The notes under the pieces: generated by a model | The model's database searches: none | What the model saw: the letters and a program-made list of their open reading frames with translations, nothing else | Told to the model about the DNA's origin: nothing | Position numbers and translations under genes: made by a program | Assembly: GCF_002926165.1 (NCBI RefSeq) | Contig: NZ_MAGP01000035.1 | Location: 51,453 to 115,452, forward strand | Reading direction: 5' to 3' | DNA from: Micromonospora chalcea | Lineage (GTDB): Bacteria; Actinomycetota; Actinomycetes; Mycobacteriales; Micromonosporaceae | Length of the DNA stretch: 64,000 nucleotides | Part shown: piece after piece, positions 1 through 8,946 of the stretch | Layout: the number at the start of each line of letters is the position of its first letter | How positions within the stretch are numbered: the stretch's first letter is position 1

Positions 1-656
1 TGTCCGCCGTCGTCTTCGTCGCGTTCGCCCGCCAGGCGGCCGCGGCGCGGGCCACGGCCGGCCGGGCGACCGGGCCGCGTACCCGGACCGCGCACACCGT
101 CCCGTCTCCGGACGACCCGGTGAGCCCGGTCCCGCACCACACGTCCACGGTCGACGCCGGCGGATCCGGGTGGCGGCAACCGCCCGGGTCGCCGGTGACC
201 GAACCGGACGACACCCCGCCGCCGGCCGCGTACTCACCACCGGCCGATCCGTTCGACGCCGATCCGTACACCGCGCCTTACGAGCCGGCGACCGCCGAGT
301 CGTACGAACGCGTCGCCGCCGAGCCGGTGACCGACGCGGAACCGACGCCCTACTCGCCGCCCGGCCAGCGCGCCTCGGACGCCACGCGGCCCACCTCGCC
401 CGCGCCGGGCGATGCGTTCGACGGCGACCCGCCGGCCGAGTTCCTCTCCGCCGGGCAGGTGGCCCGGCTGGTGCGGCTGCCCGGCGAGGTCCTGGTGGTC
501 GACGGCCACCCCCGCTTCCACCTGCCCGGCTGCCCGCATCTGGTGGGCCGGGAGGACGAGCCCGTTCCGGTCGCCGAGGCGGTCGGCCTGGGCTTCACCC
601 CGTGCGCGCAGTGCGCCGCCGCCACCACCCTGCTGGCCGAGGCCCGGCCCCGCTGA
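1..656 (+). CDS. C-terminal part of a membrane-anchored protein with a Cys/His metal-site-like tail (partial at left edge)
   Basis: The frame is open to the left edge, so the true start lies outside the window. The first visible residues are hydrophobic (a VVFVAFA stretch) and look like the end of a transmembrane helix. A long Pro/Ala/Glu-rich linker of about 130 residues follows. The last 70 residues form a compact domain ending in a motif H-L-P-G-C-P-H-L, about 25 residues, then G-F-T-P-C-A-Q-C. That Cys/His spacing resembles the small Ada-type metal-binding fold, but this is a resemblance only. It ends two bases before the DUF167 gene, so the two are probably co-transcribed. An internal GTG at 120 could serve as a start but is not favoured, because the upstream frame is coding-like. 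Function unknown. Confidence 0.6.
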   Translation, partial: SAVVFVAFARQAAAARATAGRATGPRTRTAHTVPSPDDPVSPVPHHTSTVDAGGSGWRQPPGSPVTEPDDTPPPAAYSPPADPFDADPYTAPYEPATAESYERVAAEPVTDAEPTPYSPPGQRASDATRPTSPAPGDAFDGDPPAEFLSAGQVARLVRLPGEVLVVDGHPRFHLPGCPHLVGREDEPVPVAEAVGLGFTPCAQCAAATTLLAEARPR

Positions 657-658
657 CC

Positions 659-967
659 ATGACGATCGCGGACGACACGCTCACCGTCGCGGTGCGGGTG
701 AAGCCCGGCGCGTCCCGGACCCGGGTCGGCGGCCGGTACGACGGGCCGCTGGGTCCCGCGCTCGTCGTCGCGGTGCACGCGCCGGCGGTGGACGGCCGCG
801 CGACCGAGGCGGCCCGGAGGGCGCTCGCCGATGCGCTCGGCGTCCGGCCGGCCGCCGTGTCGCTGCGCTCCGGCGCGGCCAGCCGGGACAAGCTCTTCCT
901 GGTGGAACGCCCGCACGCCGAACTGCCCGAGGTGCTGCGGCGACTGCGCGACGGCAGCACGCCGTGA
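659..967 (+). CDS. DUF167 / UPF0235 family protein
   Basis: Encodes 102 residues, the usual size of the DUF167 (YggU-like) family. The family signature is visible: an N-terminal VRVKPGASRT segment, a central VHAPAVDGRATEA segment and a later SGAASRDK segment. Members are small alpha/beta proteins of unknown biochemical role. The ATG at 659 follows the previous stop after two bases. The same frame runs open far upstream, but that part is a shadow of the preceding gene, and homology begins just after this ATG. Likely in one operon with its neighbours on both sides. Confidence 0.85.
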   Translation: MTIADDTLTVAVRVKPGASRTRVGGRYDGPLGPALVVAVHAPAVDGRATEAARRALADALGVRPAAVSLRSGAASRDKLFLVERPHAELPEVLRRLRDGSTP

Positions 968-989
968 GATCCGCCCGGGCCGGTCGGCG

Positions 990-2495
990 ATGACCCCCGG
1001 GCTGGACGTCGCGTTGCTGGTGGGCGCCGCCGTGCTGCTGGTGGCGGTGGGCGCGGTGCGCTTCTCCACCCGGCTCGGCGTGCCCAGTCTGCTGGTCTAC
1101 CTGGCGCTCGGGGTGCTGCTCGGCGAGGCCGGGCTGGGCATCCGCTTCGACGACGTCGAGCTGACCCGGGTGCTCGGCTTCTGCGCGCTCATCGTGATCA
1201 TCGCGGAGGGCGGCCTGACCGCCCGGTGGAGCACGCTGCGGCCGGTGCTCGGGCTGGCGGCCACGCTGTCCACCGTCGGCGTGGTGGTCAGCATCGTGGT
1301 CGTCGGCGTGGTGGTGCACCTGCTGCTCGACCTGGACTGGCGGCTGGCGCTGCTCTACGGCGCGGTGCTCTCCTCGACCGACGCGGCGGCGGTGTTCGCC
1401 ACGCTGCGCCGGTTGCGTCTGCCACCCCGGCTGGTGGCCGCGCTGGAGGCCGAGTCCGGGGTGAACGACGCGCCCGTCGTGCTCGTGGTGCTGCTGCTCT
1501 CCCGCGCCGGAGCGGAGGCGGCCCACCCGTGGTGGTACGAGGCGCTGCTGCTCGGCTACGAGCTGGGCGTCGGCGCGGCGGTCGGGGTGGGCGCCGGGCT
1601 GGCCGGGCGGTACGCGCTGCGCCGGGCCGCGCTCCCGTCGGCCGGCCTGTACCCGATCGCGGTGGTCGGGTTCACCGTGCTGGCGTACGCGGCCGGCTCG
1701 GTGGTGCACGCCTCCGGCTTCCTCGCCGTGTACGTGGCGGGCGTGCTGCTCGGCAACTCCCGCCTGCCGCACCGGCAGGCCATCCTCGGCTTCGCCGACG
1801 GGCTGGCCTGGCTGGCCCAGATCGGCCTGTTCGTGCTGCTCGGCCTGCTGGTCTCGCCGAGCCGGCTGGAGACCGCGGTGCTGCCCGCCGTGATCACCGG
1901 GCTGGCCCTGCTGCTGCTCGCCCGGCCGTTGTCGGTGGCGGTGTCCGCGCTGGCGTTCCGGGTCAACCTGCGCGAGCAGCTCTTCCTGTCCTGGGCCGGT
2001 CTGCGCGGCGCGGTGCCGGTCGTGCTCGCCACCATCCCGCTGTCGCTGCACGTGCCGGGGGCGGACCGCCTCTTCGACGCGGTCTTCGTGCTGGTGGTGA
2101 TCTTCACGTTGCTCCAGGCCGGCACGCTGGCGACGGCGGCCCGCCGGCTGGGCGTGATCGCGCCGGCCGAGCCGAACGAGATCATGCTGGAGACCGCCCC
2201 GCTGGAGCGGATGCGCGCCGACCTGCTCCAGCTGGAGGTGCCGGACGGGTCCCGGCTGGCCGGGGTGCACGTGGACGAGCTGCGGCTGCCGGTGGGCGCC
2301 GCGGTCACGCTGGTGCTGCGCGACGGCGTCGGGTTCGTGCCCGGCGCGGACACCCGGCTCAAGGTCGGGGACAGCCTGCTCATCGTCGCCACCGCCGGCG
2401 TACGGGACGAGACCGAGCGGCGGCTGCGGGCGGTGAGCCGCCGGGGCCGGCTGGCGCGATGGTTCGGGGAGTACGGCGAGGAGACGGCCCGCTGA
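990..2495 (+). CDS. Potassium (or sodium)/proton antiporter, CPA1 NhaP2/CvrA type with RCK-C domain
   Basis: Encodes 501 residues with about 12 hydrophobic segments across residues 1-390, typical of the Na_H_Exchanger family. The conserved acidic stretch SSTDAAAVFATL, followed by a GVNDAP segment, matches the ion-binding helices of NhaP2/CvrA antiporters. The last 100 residues form a soluble TrkA-C (RCK-C) domain with a LEVPDGSRLAGV start, as in K+/H+ antiporters controlled by ligand. It should sit in the plasma membrane and exchange K+ or Na+ for H+. The start ATG at 990 lies 22 bp after the DUF167 gene. In-frame sequence upstream of it overlaps that gene and carries no membrane signal. Confidence 0.85.
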   Translation: MTPGLDVALLVGAAVLLVAVGAVRFSTRLGVPSLLVYLALGVLLGEAGLGIRFDDVELTRVLGFCALIVIIAEGGLTARWSTLRPVLGLAATLSTVGVVVSIVVVGVVVHLLLDLDWRLALLYGAVLSSTDAAAVFATLRRLRLPPRLVAALEAESGVNDAPVVLVVLLLSRAGAEAAHPWWYEALLLGYELGVGAAVGVGAGLAGRYALRRAALPSAGLYPIAVVGFTVLAYAAGSVVHASGFLAVYVAGVLLGNSRLPHRQAILGFADGLAWLAQIGLFVLLGLLVSPSRLETAVLPAVITGLALLLLARPLSVAVSALAFRVNLREQLFLSWAGLRGAVPVVLATIPLSLHVPGADRLFDAVFVLVVIFTLLQAGTLATAARRLGVIAPAEPNEIMLETAPLERMRADLLQLEVPDGSRLAGVHVDELRLPVGAAVTLVLRDGVGFVPGADTRLKVGDSLLIVATAGVRDETERRLRAVSRRGRLARWFGEYGEETAR

Positions 2496-2565
2496 TCTGC
2501 TACCGTTCCTTTTGCCCCGATTGATGGCAGTCCGGGGCGGATACGTGGGACGACGGTGCGGCACG

Positions 2566-2594
2566 TTGTCGGACGCCTGTACGTTCCGTATTCT
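2566..2594 (+). promoter_or_regulatory. Sigma70-type promoter of the dksA-like gene
   Basis: TTGTCG (2566-2571) and TATTCT (2589-2594) are separated by exactly 17 bp, a good housekeeping promoter for an actinomycete. Transcription would begin near 2601 and give a leader of about 120 nt before the ATG at 2720. Confidence 0.6.
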
Positions 2595-2608
2595 TGCCAA
2601 CCTCCGGA

Positions 2609-2636
2609 GTGCACGGCGGGCCCGCTCGCCGTGCAC
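2609..2636 (+). other. Perfect 10-bp stem-loop at the 5' end of the dksA-like leader
   Basis: GTGCACGGCG (2609-2618) and its exact complement CGCCGTGCAC (2627-2636) enclose an 8-nt loop. It starts about 8 nt after the predicted transcription start. No U-tract follows, so it is more likely an mRNA-stabilising hairpin or an operator than a terminator. Confidence 0.5.
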
Positions 2637-2719
2637 CCTTCCGTACGCGGAGACGCCGACGACGGCGTCCCCGCCCACGTACCGCTGACCGCCGCGCCAC
2701 GCGGCTGAGGGAGCTGACG

Positions 2720-3139
2720 ATGGCGAAGCCAGCCGACACCAGGACCGCCGGCCGCAAGCCCGCGCCGAAGGCCACCCGCAGCGCGGCGGAGACCGAGAAG
2801 ATCCGGGCCGCCCTGGCGGCGCGGCGGGACGAGCTGAACGCCGAGTACGATCAGACGCTGAGCGAGATCACCGAGCTGCAGCGCGACCGGCTGACCGACT
2901 CGGCCGGGGACGACCAGGCCGACACCGGCACCAAGACGTTCGAGCGGGAGCAGGAGATCTCTCTCGCCAACAGCATCAAGGAGCGGATCACGCAGGTCGA
3001 GCGCGCGCTGGAGCGCCTCGACGAGGGCGGCTACGGCTGGTGCGAGCGGTGCGGCAACCCGATCCCGGTGGAGCGGCTCGCCGCGTTCCCGTCGGCCACC
3101 CTCTGCGTGACCTGCAAGCAGCTGGAGGAGCGGCGCTGA
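2720..3139 (+). CDS. DksA/TraR C4 zinc-finger family transcriptional regulator
   Basis: Encodes 139 residues. An N-terminal Lys/Ala-rich tail precedes a helical hairpin at roughly residues 30-105, followed by a C4 zinc ribbon with CERC (after GYGW) and CVTC about 20 residues later. DksA/TraR proteins insert a coiled coil into the RNA polymerase secondary channel, with or without ppGpp. In actinomycetes such proteins (compare mycobacterial CarD-independent DksA-like proteins) modulate stress and growth-phase transcription, though the partner here is unknown. The ATG at 2720 is chosen because it begins the conserved lysine-rich N-terminus and is preceded by a purine-rich GAGGGAG. Has its own promoter and a leader hairpin; lspA follows 66 bp later. 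Confidence 0.85.
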   Translation: MAKPADTRTAGRKPAPKATRSAAETEKIRAALAARRDELNAEYDQTLSEITELQRDRLTDSAGDDQADTGTKTFEREQEISLANSIKERITQVERALERLDEGGYGWCERCGNPIPVERLAAFPSATLCVTCKQLEERR

Positions 3140-3205
3140 TCACCGCTCCCCGGCGGCCGTACGGCAGACGGTGACCACGCCGTCGCAAGCGTCGATGGGG
3201 AGCAG

Positions 3206-3808
3206 ATGACCGCAGCACCGCCCGCCGGTTCCGGCACCACCGAGTCGGGTGCCGGCGCGCCCCGCCGCAGGGCCGTCGGCCTGCTGCTCGGCGTGTCCCT
3301 GTTCTCGCTGCTGGCGGATCTGGGCACCAAGCAGCTCGCGCTGGCCGAGCTGACCGGCCGGGAGCCGGTGTCGGTGCTCGGCGGCACGGTCTACTTCAGC
3401 CTCACCCGCAACAGCGGCGCCGCCTGGAGCATCGGCTCCGACCACACCTGGGTCTTCCCGATCATCACGTTCGTGGTGATCGGGTGGATCGCGTGGATGG
3501 CGCTGCGGCTGCGCTCGCTGCCGTGGGCGGTGTCGCTGGGCCTGGTGCTGGGCGGCGCGCTGGGCAACCTGATCGACCGGATCTTCCGCGCGCCCGGGCA
3601 CTTCGTCGGCCACGTGGTCGACATGATCAGCCTCTTCGACCCGTACGGCCAGGTCTGGCCGGTGTTCAACCTGGCCGACAGCTCGCTGGTCTGCGGCGTG
3701 GTGCTGGCGGTCTTCCTGGAGCTGACCGGCCGCCAGCGCGACGGCTCCCGGTTGCGTGACGAGAAGCGCGACGACGCCGCCCCGGCCGAGCAGCGGGAGA
3801 GCGCGTGA
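3206..3808 (+). CDS. lspA: Lipoprotein signal peptidase (signal peptidase II)
   Basis: Encodes 200 residues with four transmembrane helices. It cleaves the signal peptide of diacylglyceryl-modified prolipoproteins in the membrane, after Lgt acts (lgt lies at 40.6 kb). Family motifs are clear: N-S-G-A-A-W near residue 70, [10 protein letters not shown] at 116-125, VVDM with catalytic Asp139, and FNLADS with catalytic Asp158. The N-terminus is about 20 residues longer than in E. coli and the C-terminus carries a charged tail. The ATG at 3206 has GGGGAG upstream. Its stop overlaps the next start (GTGA), so it is translationally coupled to rluD, a common actinobacterial pairing. Confidence 0.95.
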   Translation: MTAAPPAGSGTTESGAGAPRRRAVGLLLGVSLFSLLADLGTKQLALAELTGREPVSVLGGTVYFSLTRNSGAAWSIGSDHTWVFPIITFVVIGWIAWMALRLRSLPWAVSLGLVLGGALGNLIDRIFRAPGHFVGHVVDMISLFDPYGQVWPVFNLADSSLVCGVVLAVFLELTGRQRDGSRLRDEKRDDAAPAEQRESA

Positions 3809-4749
3809 CCTCCGCGTTCGCCGCCGGCGGCGACACCCGCTCCCTGCCCGTGCCGGACGGCCTCGACGGCATGCGCCTGGACCAGGCCGTGTCCCGGCTG
3901 TTCGGGCTCTCCCGCACCGCCGCCGCCGGCCTGATCGACGCCGGGGACGCGCTCGTCGACGGCGTGGCCCGGCCGAACTCGCACAAGGTCAAGGCGGGCT
4001 CGTGGCTGGAGGTCACGCTGCCCGCGCCGCCCGCCCCGCCGACCGTGGTGCCGCAGGCCGTGCCCGGCCTGACCGTGGTGTACGCCGACGACGACATCGT
4101 GGTGGTGGACAAGCCGGTCGGGGTGGCGGCGCACCCGAGCCCCGGCTGGACCGGCCCGACGGTGATCGTCGGGCTGGCCGGCATCGGCCACCGCATCTCC
4201 ACCAGCGGCGCGGCCGAGCGGCAGGGCGTGGTGCACCGGCTCGACGTGGGCACCACCGGGATCATGGCGGTGGCCAAGAGCGAGCGCGCGTACACCGCGC
4301 TCAAGCGGGCGTTCAAGGAGCGCGAGGTGGAGAAGCGCTACCACGCCGTGGTGCAGGGCCACCCGGACCCGCTGCGCGGCACCATCGACGCGCCGATCGA
4401 CAGGCACCCCCACCACGACTACCGGTGGGCGGTGGTCTCCGGCGGCAAGCCGAGCATCACCCACTACGACACGCTGGAGGCGTTCCCCTCCGCCAGCCTG
4501 CTCGACGTACGGCTGGAGACCGGGCGCACGCACCAGATCCGGGTGCACTTCTCCAGCATGCGGCACCCCTGCGTGGGCGACCTGACCTACGGGGCGGACC
4601 CGACGCTGTCGGCCCGGCTGGGGCTGTCCCGGCAGTGGCTGCACGCCCGTTCGCTGAGCTTCGCGCACCCGGGCACCGGCGACGAGGTGACGTTCGTCAG
4701 CGACTACCCGGAGGATCTGGCCCGGGCGCTGGAGATCCTGCGCGACTGA
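3805..4749 (+). CDS. Pseudouridine synthase, RluA/RluD family
   Basis: Encodes 314 residues. An S4 RNA-binding domain (residues ~17-75) precedes the catalytic domain, which holds the invariant HRLDVGTTG at 144-152 with catalytic Asp147. The later RTHQIRVHF segment is the family's conserved substrate-binding element. It isomerises uridine to pseudouridine in 23S rRNA, most likely as RluD does at helix 69, though target specificity cannot be read from sequence alone. The GTG start overlaps the lspA stop by four bases, indicating coupling. Confidence 0.92.
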   Translation: MTSAFAAGGDTRSLPVPDGLDGMRLDQAVSRLFGLSRTAAAGLIDAGDALVDGVARPNSHKVKAGSWLEVTLPAPPAPPTVVPQAVPGLTVVYADDDIVVVDKPVGVAAHPSPGWTGPTVIVGLAGIGHRISTSGAAERQGVVHRLDVGTTGIMAVAKSERAYTALKRAFKEREVEKRYHAVVQGHPDPLRGTIDAPIDRHPHHDYRWAVVSGGKPSITHYDTLEAFPSASLLDVRLETGRTHQIRVHFSSMRHPCVGDLTYGADPTLSARLGLSRQWLHARSLSFAHPGTGDEVTFVSDYPEDLARALEILRD

Positions 4750-4751
4750 CC

Positions 4752-5606
4752 ATGAGCGACGACACCGCGCCGCCGCGCCGGTCCCGGTTCACCACGCTGA
4801 CCTGGCTGGCGCTGGCCTGCGCGCTGGTGGTGCTGGTGGTAGCGGTGGCGCAGCGGCGGGACCGTCCGGTCAGCGACCGCACTGTCGGCGAGGTGACCCG
4901 GGTCGGGGTGGCCGCCGGCGCGAGCGTCCCGGCGTACCTGCGTACCGCCGGGGAGGAGCTGGCCGCCCTCGACGCGCCCGACGCCTACGCGCTCGTCTCG
5001 TTCGCCGGCTACCTGACCCCGGCGCGGGCGGCCGCCGCGCTGGACGGCGCGCCGGTCTCGGCGGTGGTGGCGCGGGTGCCGCTGTCCGGCCGGCAGACCG
5101 AGATCGTCCGGATCGCGGCGTTGCGGCTGCCGGACGACGTGGTCGCCGGGATGGCCGACGTCGCCGGGCGCAAGGACCGGGAGGCCGCCGACTACCGGTC
5201 GCGCGCCGCCGCCCCGGCGGCCACCGCCGATCCGGAGCTGCGCCGGATGCACGAGAGCGGGGCCGAGGTCGCGGCCCGGGAGGCGGACGCCTACCGGACC
5301 GGGTGCGCCTGCGTGTACGCCGCGGTGGTCCGTGCCGCGCCGGACGCGCTGCGCGCGCTCGCCGGGCGCCCGGGTGTGCGGGTGGTGGACCCGGCGCCGG
5401 AGATCACCCGGCTCGACCGGACGGTGTTCACCCCGCCGCTGCCGGAGCAGCGTGACGTGGCCCGGCCGCCGGCGGACAGCGCGGCGGCCCAGGGCGGCGG
5501 AATGGGCGATTCGTCGGAAGCTGCACGGACGGTGAGCGGACCTTCACCGACCGCCCGTGCGCCGGTCCCCGGATCCGGGCCACCCAATCCCGCTCCCACC
5601 TCCTGA
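4752..5606 (+). CDS. Conserved hypothetical protein with single N-terminal membrane anchor
   Basis: Encodes 284 residues. A short basic N-terminus (PPRRSR) is followed by one strongly hydrophobic helix (LALACALVVLVVAVA, residues ~17-31). The remainder is soluble, Ala/Val/Arg-rich, and should lie outside the membrane. A CAC segment occurs around residue 180, and the last 60 residues are Pro/Ser-rich and disordered-looking. No enzyme motif is recognised. The ATG at 4752 is two bases after the rluD stop, so it probably belongs to the lspA-rluD operon. It may be an envelope protein, but this is context only. Confidence 0.75.
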   Translation: MSDDTAPPRRSRFTTLTWLALACALVVLVVAVAQRRDRPVSDRTVGEVTRVGVAAGASVPAYLRTAGEELAALDAPDAYALVSFAGYLTPARAAAALDGAPVSAVVARVPLSGRQTEIVRIAALRLPDDVVAGMADVAGRKDREAADYRSRAAAPAATADPELRRMHESGAEVAAREADAYRTGCACVYAAVVRAAPDALRALAGRPGVRVVDPAPEITRLDRTVFTPPLPEQRDVARPPADSAAAQGGGMGDSSEAARTVSGPSPTARAPVPGSGPPNPAPTS

Positions 5607-5746
5607 GACATCAGCGGGCGCGGCCACCCGGTCGATCCCACCGTGCGGCGGGTCACCGGGCGATGTGCGGCGCGGGGAGTGGTCCGAATAGGGTTTCGTT
5701 CGTAGCCTGTCAGGCGGAGATCGATGGGCTGGGGGAGGGCGAATCC

Positions 5747-7285
5747 TTGGACGGCAGCGAGACCGGCTGGGGTCGGCAGGGCGAGCCGGCACCGCGGTGG
5801 CGGGCGCTGCTCGACCGGGCCCGGCTCGGCGGTCGCGGCGCGGAGCACGCCGACGCCGACCGGCACGTCGAGGACCACCACGCGCCGCCGCCCGACCCGC
5901 TGCCACGCCGCGCCGCCGGCACCGGCTGGACCGGGCGCGCCGCCGCCGTCGGCCGCGCCCCCGACGGGTCGTACGGCGCCGAGCCCGGTTACCGGGCCGA
6001 GGCCACGTTCCGCGTCGACCCCGCCTTCCGCGCCGACCCCCGCCAGGAGGGTGAACCGGCCTACCGGGCCGAGCCGGCGTACCGCACCGACCCGGAGCCG
6101 TCCTGGCGCGCCGGGCAGCCCTATCCGGCCGAGCCGTCCTGGCGCGCCGAGCCGCCTGTCGCGCCGGACCCGTCCTTCGCCGCCGAGCCCCGGCCGGAGC
6201 CGTCCTGGCGCGCCGAACCGGCGCTGCCGGAGCCGCGCGGCCGGGCCGAGGCGCCGGCCGAGTCGCGCTACTCCCTTCTCGACGGTGGCTACCGGCCCGC
6301 GCCACCGCCGGCCGAGTCCCGGTACGCCCTGCTCGACCGGGGCCGCTACCGGCCGGACGTCCCGCCCGCGCCGGAACCGGTGGTGCCCGCGCCGCGCAGC
6401 CCGCTGGAGGGCCGCTCCGGCCGCGCCGGGCGGGTCGCGCCGGCCCAGGCGCAGTGGCGTGCCCCCGAGCCGGACGCCGAGCTGGAACGCGCCACCAGCG
6501 TGCTGCGCCGCGAGCTGGGCACGCCCCGGGTGCTCGCGTTCGCCAACCCCAAGGGCGGGGTGCACAAGACCACCGCCACCGTGCTCGCCGCGGCGACGGT
6601 GGGCAGCGTCCGCGGGCGCGGCGTGCTCGCCTGGGACGACAACGAGCTGCGCGGCACGCTCGGGCTGCGGGCCGGCAGCGCCCGGCACGCCCGCACCATC
6701 CGGCACCTGATCCACGACCTGGCGCAGATCGAGATCCTCGAGGGCAACCGGCTGCTGTCCCACCTCGACGACTACCTGCGGCACGCCTCCGACGGCTCGT
6801 ACGACGTGCTGGCCGGCGAGGAGAGCCCGCGCTTCGCCCAGCGGCTCGACCAGTTCACCGTCAAGCGGGTGCTGGAGCTGCTGCGCCGCACCCACGAGGT
6901 GGTCTGCGTGGACACCGGCAACAACGTGGAGAGCCCGAACTGGCGTACCGTGATGCAGGCGGCCGACCAGCTCGTGGTGACCACCGTGCCGCGTGAGGAC
7001 GCGGCGTTCAGCGCGGACTGGATGCTCGACCTGCTGCACGAGGAGGGCATGGGCGACCTGGCCGACAACGCGGTCACGTTGATCTCCTGCCCGACGCCCG
7101 GCCGGACCTCCCTGCAGGACGACCTGGAACGGCACTTCGCCACCCGGACCCGGGCGGTGGCGGTGGTGCCCTACGACCCGGCGCTGGAGACCGGCTCCTC
7201 GATCGAGTACCACCAGCTCCAGGCCGAGACCCGCAACGCCTGGCTCAAGGCCGCCGCGGTGATGGTGGAACCGTTCGCGCGCTGA
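5747..7285 (+). CDS. MinD/ParA-like ATPase with long repetitive N-terminal region
   Basis: Encodes 512 residues. The first ~240 are low-complexity and Pro/Arg/Glu-rich, with recurring PSWRAEP/PAYRAEP units and two copies of an ESRYxLLD...YRP motif. From about residue 260 there is a SIMIBI-type ATPase. Its deviant Walker A reads KGGVHKTT, with His where ParA/MinD proteins normally have Gly. A VCVDTGNN segment follows as the switch/Walker B region. The layout (disordered head plus MinD-like domain) resembles actinobacterial MinD-like proteins linked to cell-pole or secretion functions, but no ESX genes are adjacent. The start chosen is TTG 5747, which has GGGAGG 8 nt upstream; the frame is open to an ATG at 5663, which lacks a ribosome site. 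ATP binding needs testing. Confidence 0.75.
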   Translation: MDGSETGWGRQGEPAPRWRALLDRARLGGRGAEHADADRHVEDHHAPPPDPLPRRAAGTGWTGRAAAVGRAPDGSYGAEPGYRAEATFRVDPAFRADPRQEGEPAYRAEPAYRTDPEPSWRAGQPYPAEPSWRAEPPVAPDPSFAAEPRPEPSWRAEPALPEPRGRAEAPAESRYSLLDGGYRPAPPPAESRYALLDRGRYRPDVPPAPEPVVPAPRSPLEGRSGRAGRVAPAQAQWRAPEPDAELERATSVLRRELGTPRVLAFANPKGGVHKTTATVLAAATVGSVRGRGVLAWDDNELRGTLGLRAGSARHARTIRHLIHDLAQIEILEGNRLLSHLDDYLRHASDGSYDVLAGEESPRFAQRLDQFTVKRVLELLRRTHEVVCVDTGNNVESPNWRTVMQAADQLVVTTVPREDAAFSADWMLDLLHEEGMGDLADNAVTLISCPTPGRTSLQDDLERHFATRTRAVAVVPYDPALETGSSIEYHQLQAETRNAWLKAAAVMVEPFAR

Positions 7286-7334
7286 GGCGGCGACCACCGC
7301 CCCGCGCCGTGCCCCGGCCTGAGAGGATCAACGG

Positions 7335-8168
7335 GTGACTCCGGACACCCCTGATCCCGAGCGGACGCGCGAGCGTGCCGACGGCGCCGAGGCGCGGCCC
7401 GAGCGCGAGCAGCCGCCTGCCTGGCCCGGCGGACCACCCGGCTGGCCCGGCGGACTGCCGGTGCCCGCCGGCACCCCGGTCACCGCGCCCGGCGCCGACC
7501 CGCTGGCCGGGCATCCGGGCGTCGTGACGCAGCTCCCCGGTGCGTCGCCCGCGTCCCGGCGCGCGGTGGGCCGGGTGGTGGCGACCACCCTGGGCGTGGC
7601 CGCGCTGCTCACTGCGCTCGGCGCGCCGCTCGGGTTGCTCTGGGTGTGGGCGGCGCCGGCCACCCCGGTACGGCAGACGCCGGCCGGCGCGGTCTACGCC
7701 ACCACGCAGCCGGAGCAGCCGATCGCCGCGGACGGCTGGTTCAGCCTCCTGACCCTCGGCTTCGGCGTGCTCGCCGCGATCACCCTGTGGGTGGTGCTGC
7801 GCCGCCGGCGTGGTCCGGCGGGCCTGCTCGCGGTCACCCTCGGCGGTCTCGGCGCGGCGGTGGTGGCCTGGCAGGTCGGCCGCCGGATCGGCCTGTCCAC
7901 GTTCCAGCGGCTGGTGGAGACCGCGCCGCCGGGTACCGCCTTCACCAAACCCGTCGACCTGCGCGCCGGCGGCGTCGACTGGTTCGGCCCGCTCCCGCTG
8001 CCGCACGGCAACCTGCTGCTCGCCGCGTTCGGCGCCGCAGTCACGTACACGCTGCTCGCGGGCTGGTCGCGGTGGCCGTCGCTGCGGCCGGAGCCGGAGT
8101 TCGACGGCGGGTGGCCGCCGCCGGCGCCGGGGTTCAGTTCGGCGCCGGGAGACCCGCCAGCTCGCTGA
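7335..8168 (+). CDS. Membrane protein with Pro/Gly-rich cytoplasmic N-terminus (DUF2567-like)
   Basis: Encodes 277 residues. The first 75 are Pro/Gly/Glu-rich and probably disordered. Four hydrophobic segments follow at approximately residues 80-105, 133-152, 160-180 and 220-240. The spacing and the DGWF segment before helix 2 resemble the actinobacterial DUF2567 family, a tentative assignment. Starts with GTG, preceded by GAGGAT six bases upstream, which could be a weak -10 of a leaderless promoter. Its 3' end overlaps the convergent LON-domain gene by 35 bp. Confidence 0.75.
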   Translation: MTPDTPDPERTRERADGAEARPEREQPPAWPGGPPGWPGGLPVPAGTPVTAPGADPLAGHPGVVTQLPGASPASRRAVGRVVATTLGVAALLTALGAPLGLLWVWAAPATPVRQTPAGAVYATTQPEQPIAADGWFSLLTLGFGVLAAITLWVVLRRRRGPAGLLAVTLGGLGAAVVAWQVGRRIGLSTFQRLVETAPPGTAFTKPVDLRAGGVDWFGPLPLPHGNLLLAAFGAAVTYTLLAGWSRWPSLRPEPEFDGGWPPPAPGFSSAPGDPPAR

Positions 8169-8838
8169 GCGGCACCGGCACCGCCCGGACCTGCCGCAGC
8201 AACGCCGTCTCCCGGTTGAGCAGGCGCAGCTCGGCCCGCAGGCGGGCGGCGGTGTCGTCGATGGCGAGCAGCCGCTGCCGGTCGTCCACGGTCAGCGCGG
8301 CGGTCGCGGCCACCAGGTGCGAGAGCACCGTCGGGTCCTCCGGCAACTGCTCGGAGATCTCCTGCTGGTCCGGCCGGATCAGGCCGAGATATTGCCGGAA
8401 CACCGAGATCACCCGGGCCGCCAGCAGGTCGGCCGTCTCGTCCGGGCCGCCCGGCTCGGGCAACCACTCCACCTCCGCCGTCAGGTAGGGCTCGGCGGAA
8501 TGGTCGACCTCGGCGAGGCGGAACCGGCGCCGCCCCACGGTGACGATGTCGAACCCGCCGTCGGCCAGCTCGGTGACCTGCCGCAGCTCGGCGGTGCAGC
8601 CCACCTCGTGCAGCGTGACCTCGCCGGCGGTCAGCCCGAAGCGCCCCGGCGGCCCGGCCGGCGCCACCTCCCAGCCGGCCCGGATCGCGACCACGCCGAA
8701 CTCGCGCGGCGCGCCCTCGGGCAGCGCCACCAGGTGGCGAACCAGCGCCCGGTAGCGCTCCTCGAAGATGTGCAGCGGAAGGACCAGCCCGGGGAAGAGG
8801 ACGGTCCCGAGCGGGAACACCGGCAGCCGTGCGCTCAC
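8134..8838 (-). CDS. LON peptidase N-terminal (substrate-binding) domain protein
   Basis: Encodes 234 residues and begins with the diagnostic [13 protein letters not shown]...[10 protein letters not shown] of the LON substrate-binding domain. No AAA+ or protease domain follows, so this is the stand-alone LON-SB family, not the Lon protease. A later helical region (residues ~130-220) matches the bundle seen in such proteins. Their role is uncertain; they may bind unfolded or small ligands. The GTG start at 8838 lies 7 nt downstream of a TACGCT -10 box, so the mRNA is probably leaderless. Divergent from hisD and overlapping the previous gene tail to tail. Confidence 0.85.
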   Translation of the reverse strand: MSARLPVFPLGTVLFPGLVLPLHIFEERYRALVRHLVALPEGAPREFGVVAIRAGWEVAPAGPPGRFGLTAGEVTLHEVGCTAELRQVTELADGGFDIVTVGRRRFRLAEVDHSAEPYLTAEVEWLPEPGGPDETADLLAARVISVFRQYLGLIRPDQQEISEQLPEDPTVLSHLVAATAALTVDDRQRLLAIDDTAARLRAELRLLNRETALLRQVRAVPVPLSELAGLPAPN

Positions 8839-8845
8839 GCGATCG

Positions 8846-8851
8846 AGCGTA
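8846..8851 (-). promoter_or_regulatory. -10 element of leaderless promoter for the LON-domain gene
   Basis: On the minus strand TACGCT lies 7 nt before the GTG start at 8838, the spacing expected when transcription begins at the start codon. No Shine-Dalgarno sequence fits between them. Confidence 0.5.
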
Positions 8852-8933
8852 TCCCCAACGCGCCCGCCCGCGCGTGTCCCGGCTCACCGTCCCGGCGTGC
8901 GGGCGGCCCGGGCCGGTCGCCGCGGCGGCGGCC

Positions 8934-8939
8934 TAGACT
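8934..8939 (+). promoter_or_regulatory. -10 element of leaderless promoter for the hisD operon
   Basis: TAGACT lies 7 nt upstream of the GTG at 8947. The interval CGCAGGC has no ribosome-binding site, so the hisD message is probably leaderless, with the histidine operon transcribed from here. Confidence 0.6.
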
Positions 8940-8946
8940 CGCAGGC

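Noticed and set aside
681..2678. A 665-codon minus-strand frame opposite the antiporter gene
   Set aside because: Shadow frame; Gln/Arg/His-rich without motifs, opposite a clear antiporter gene.
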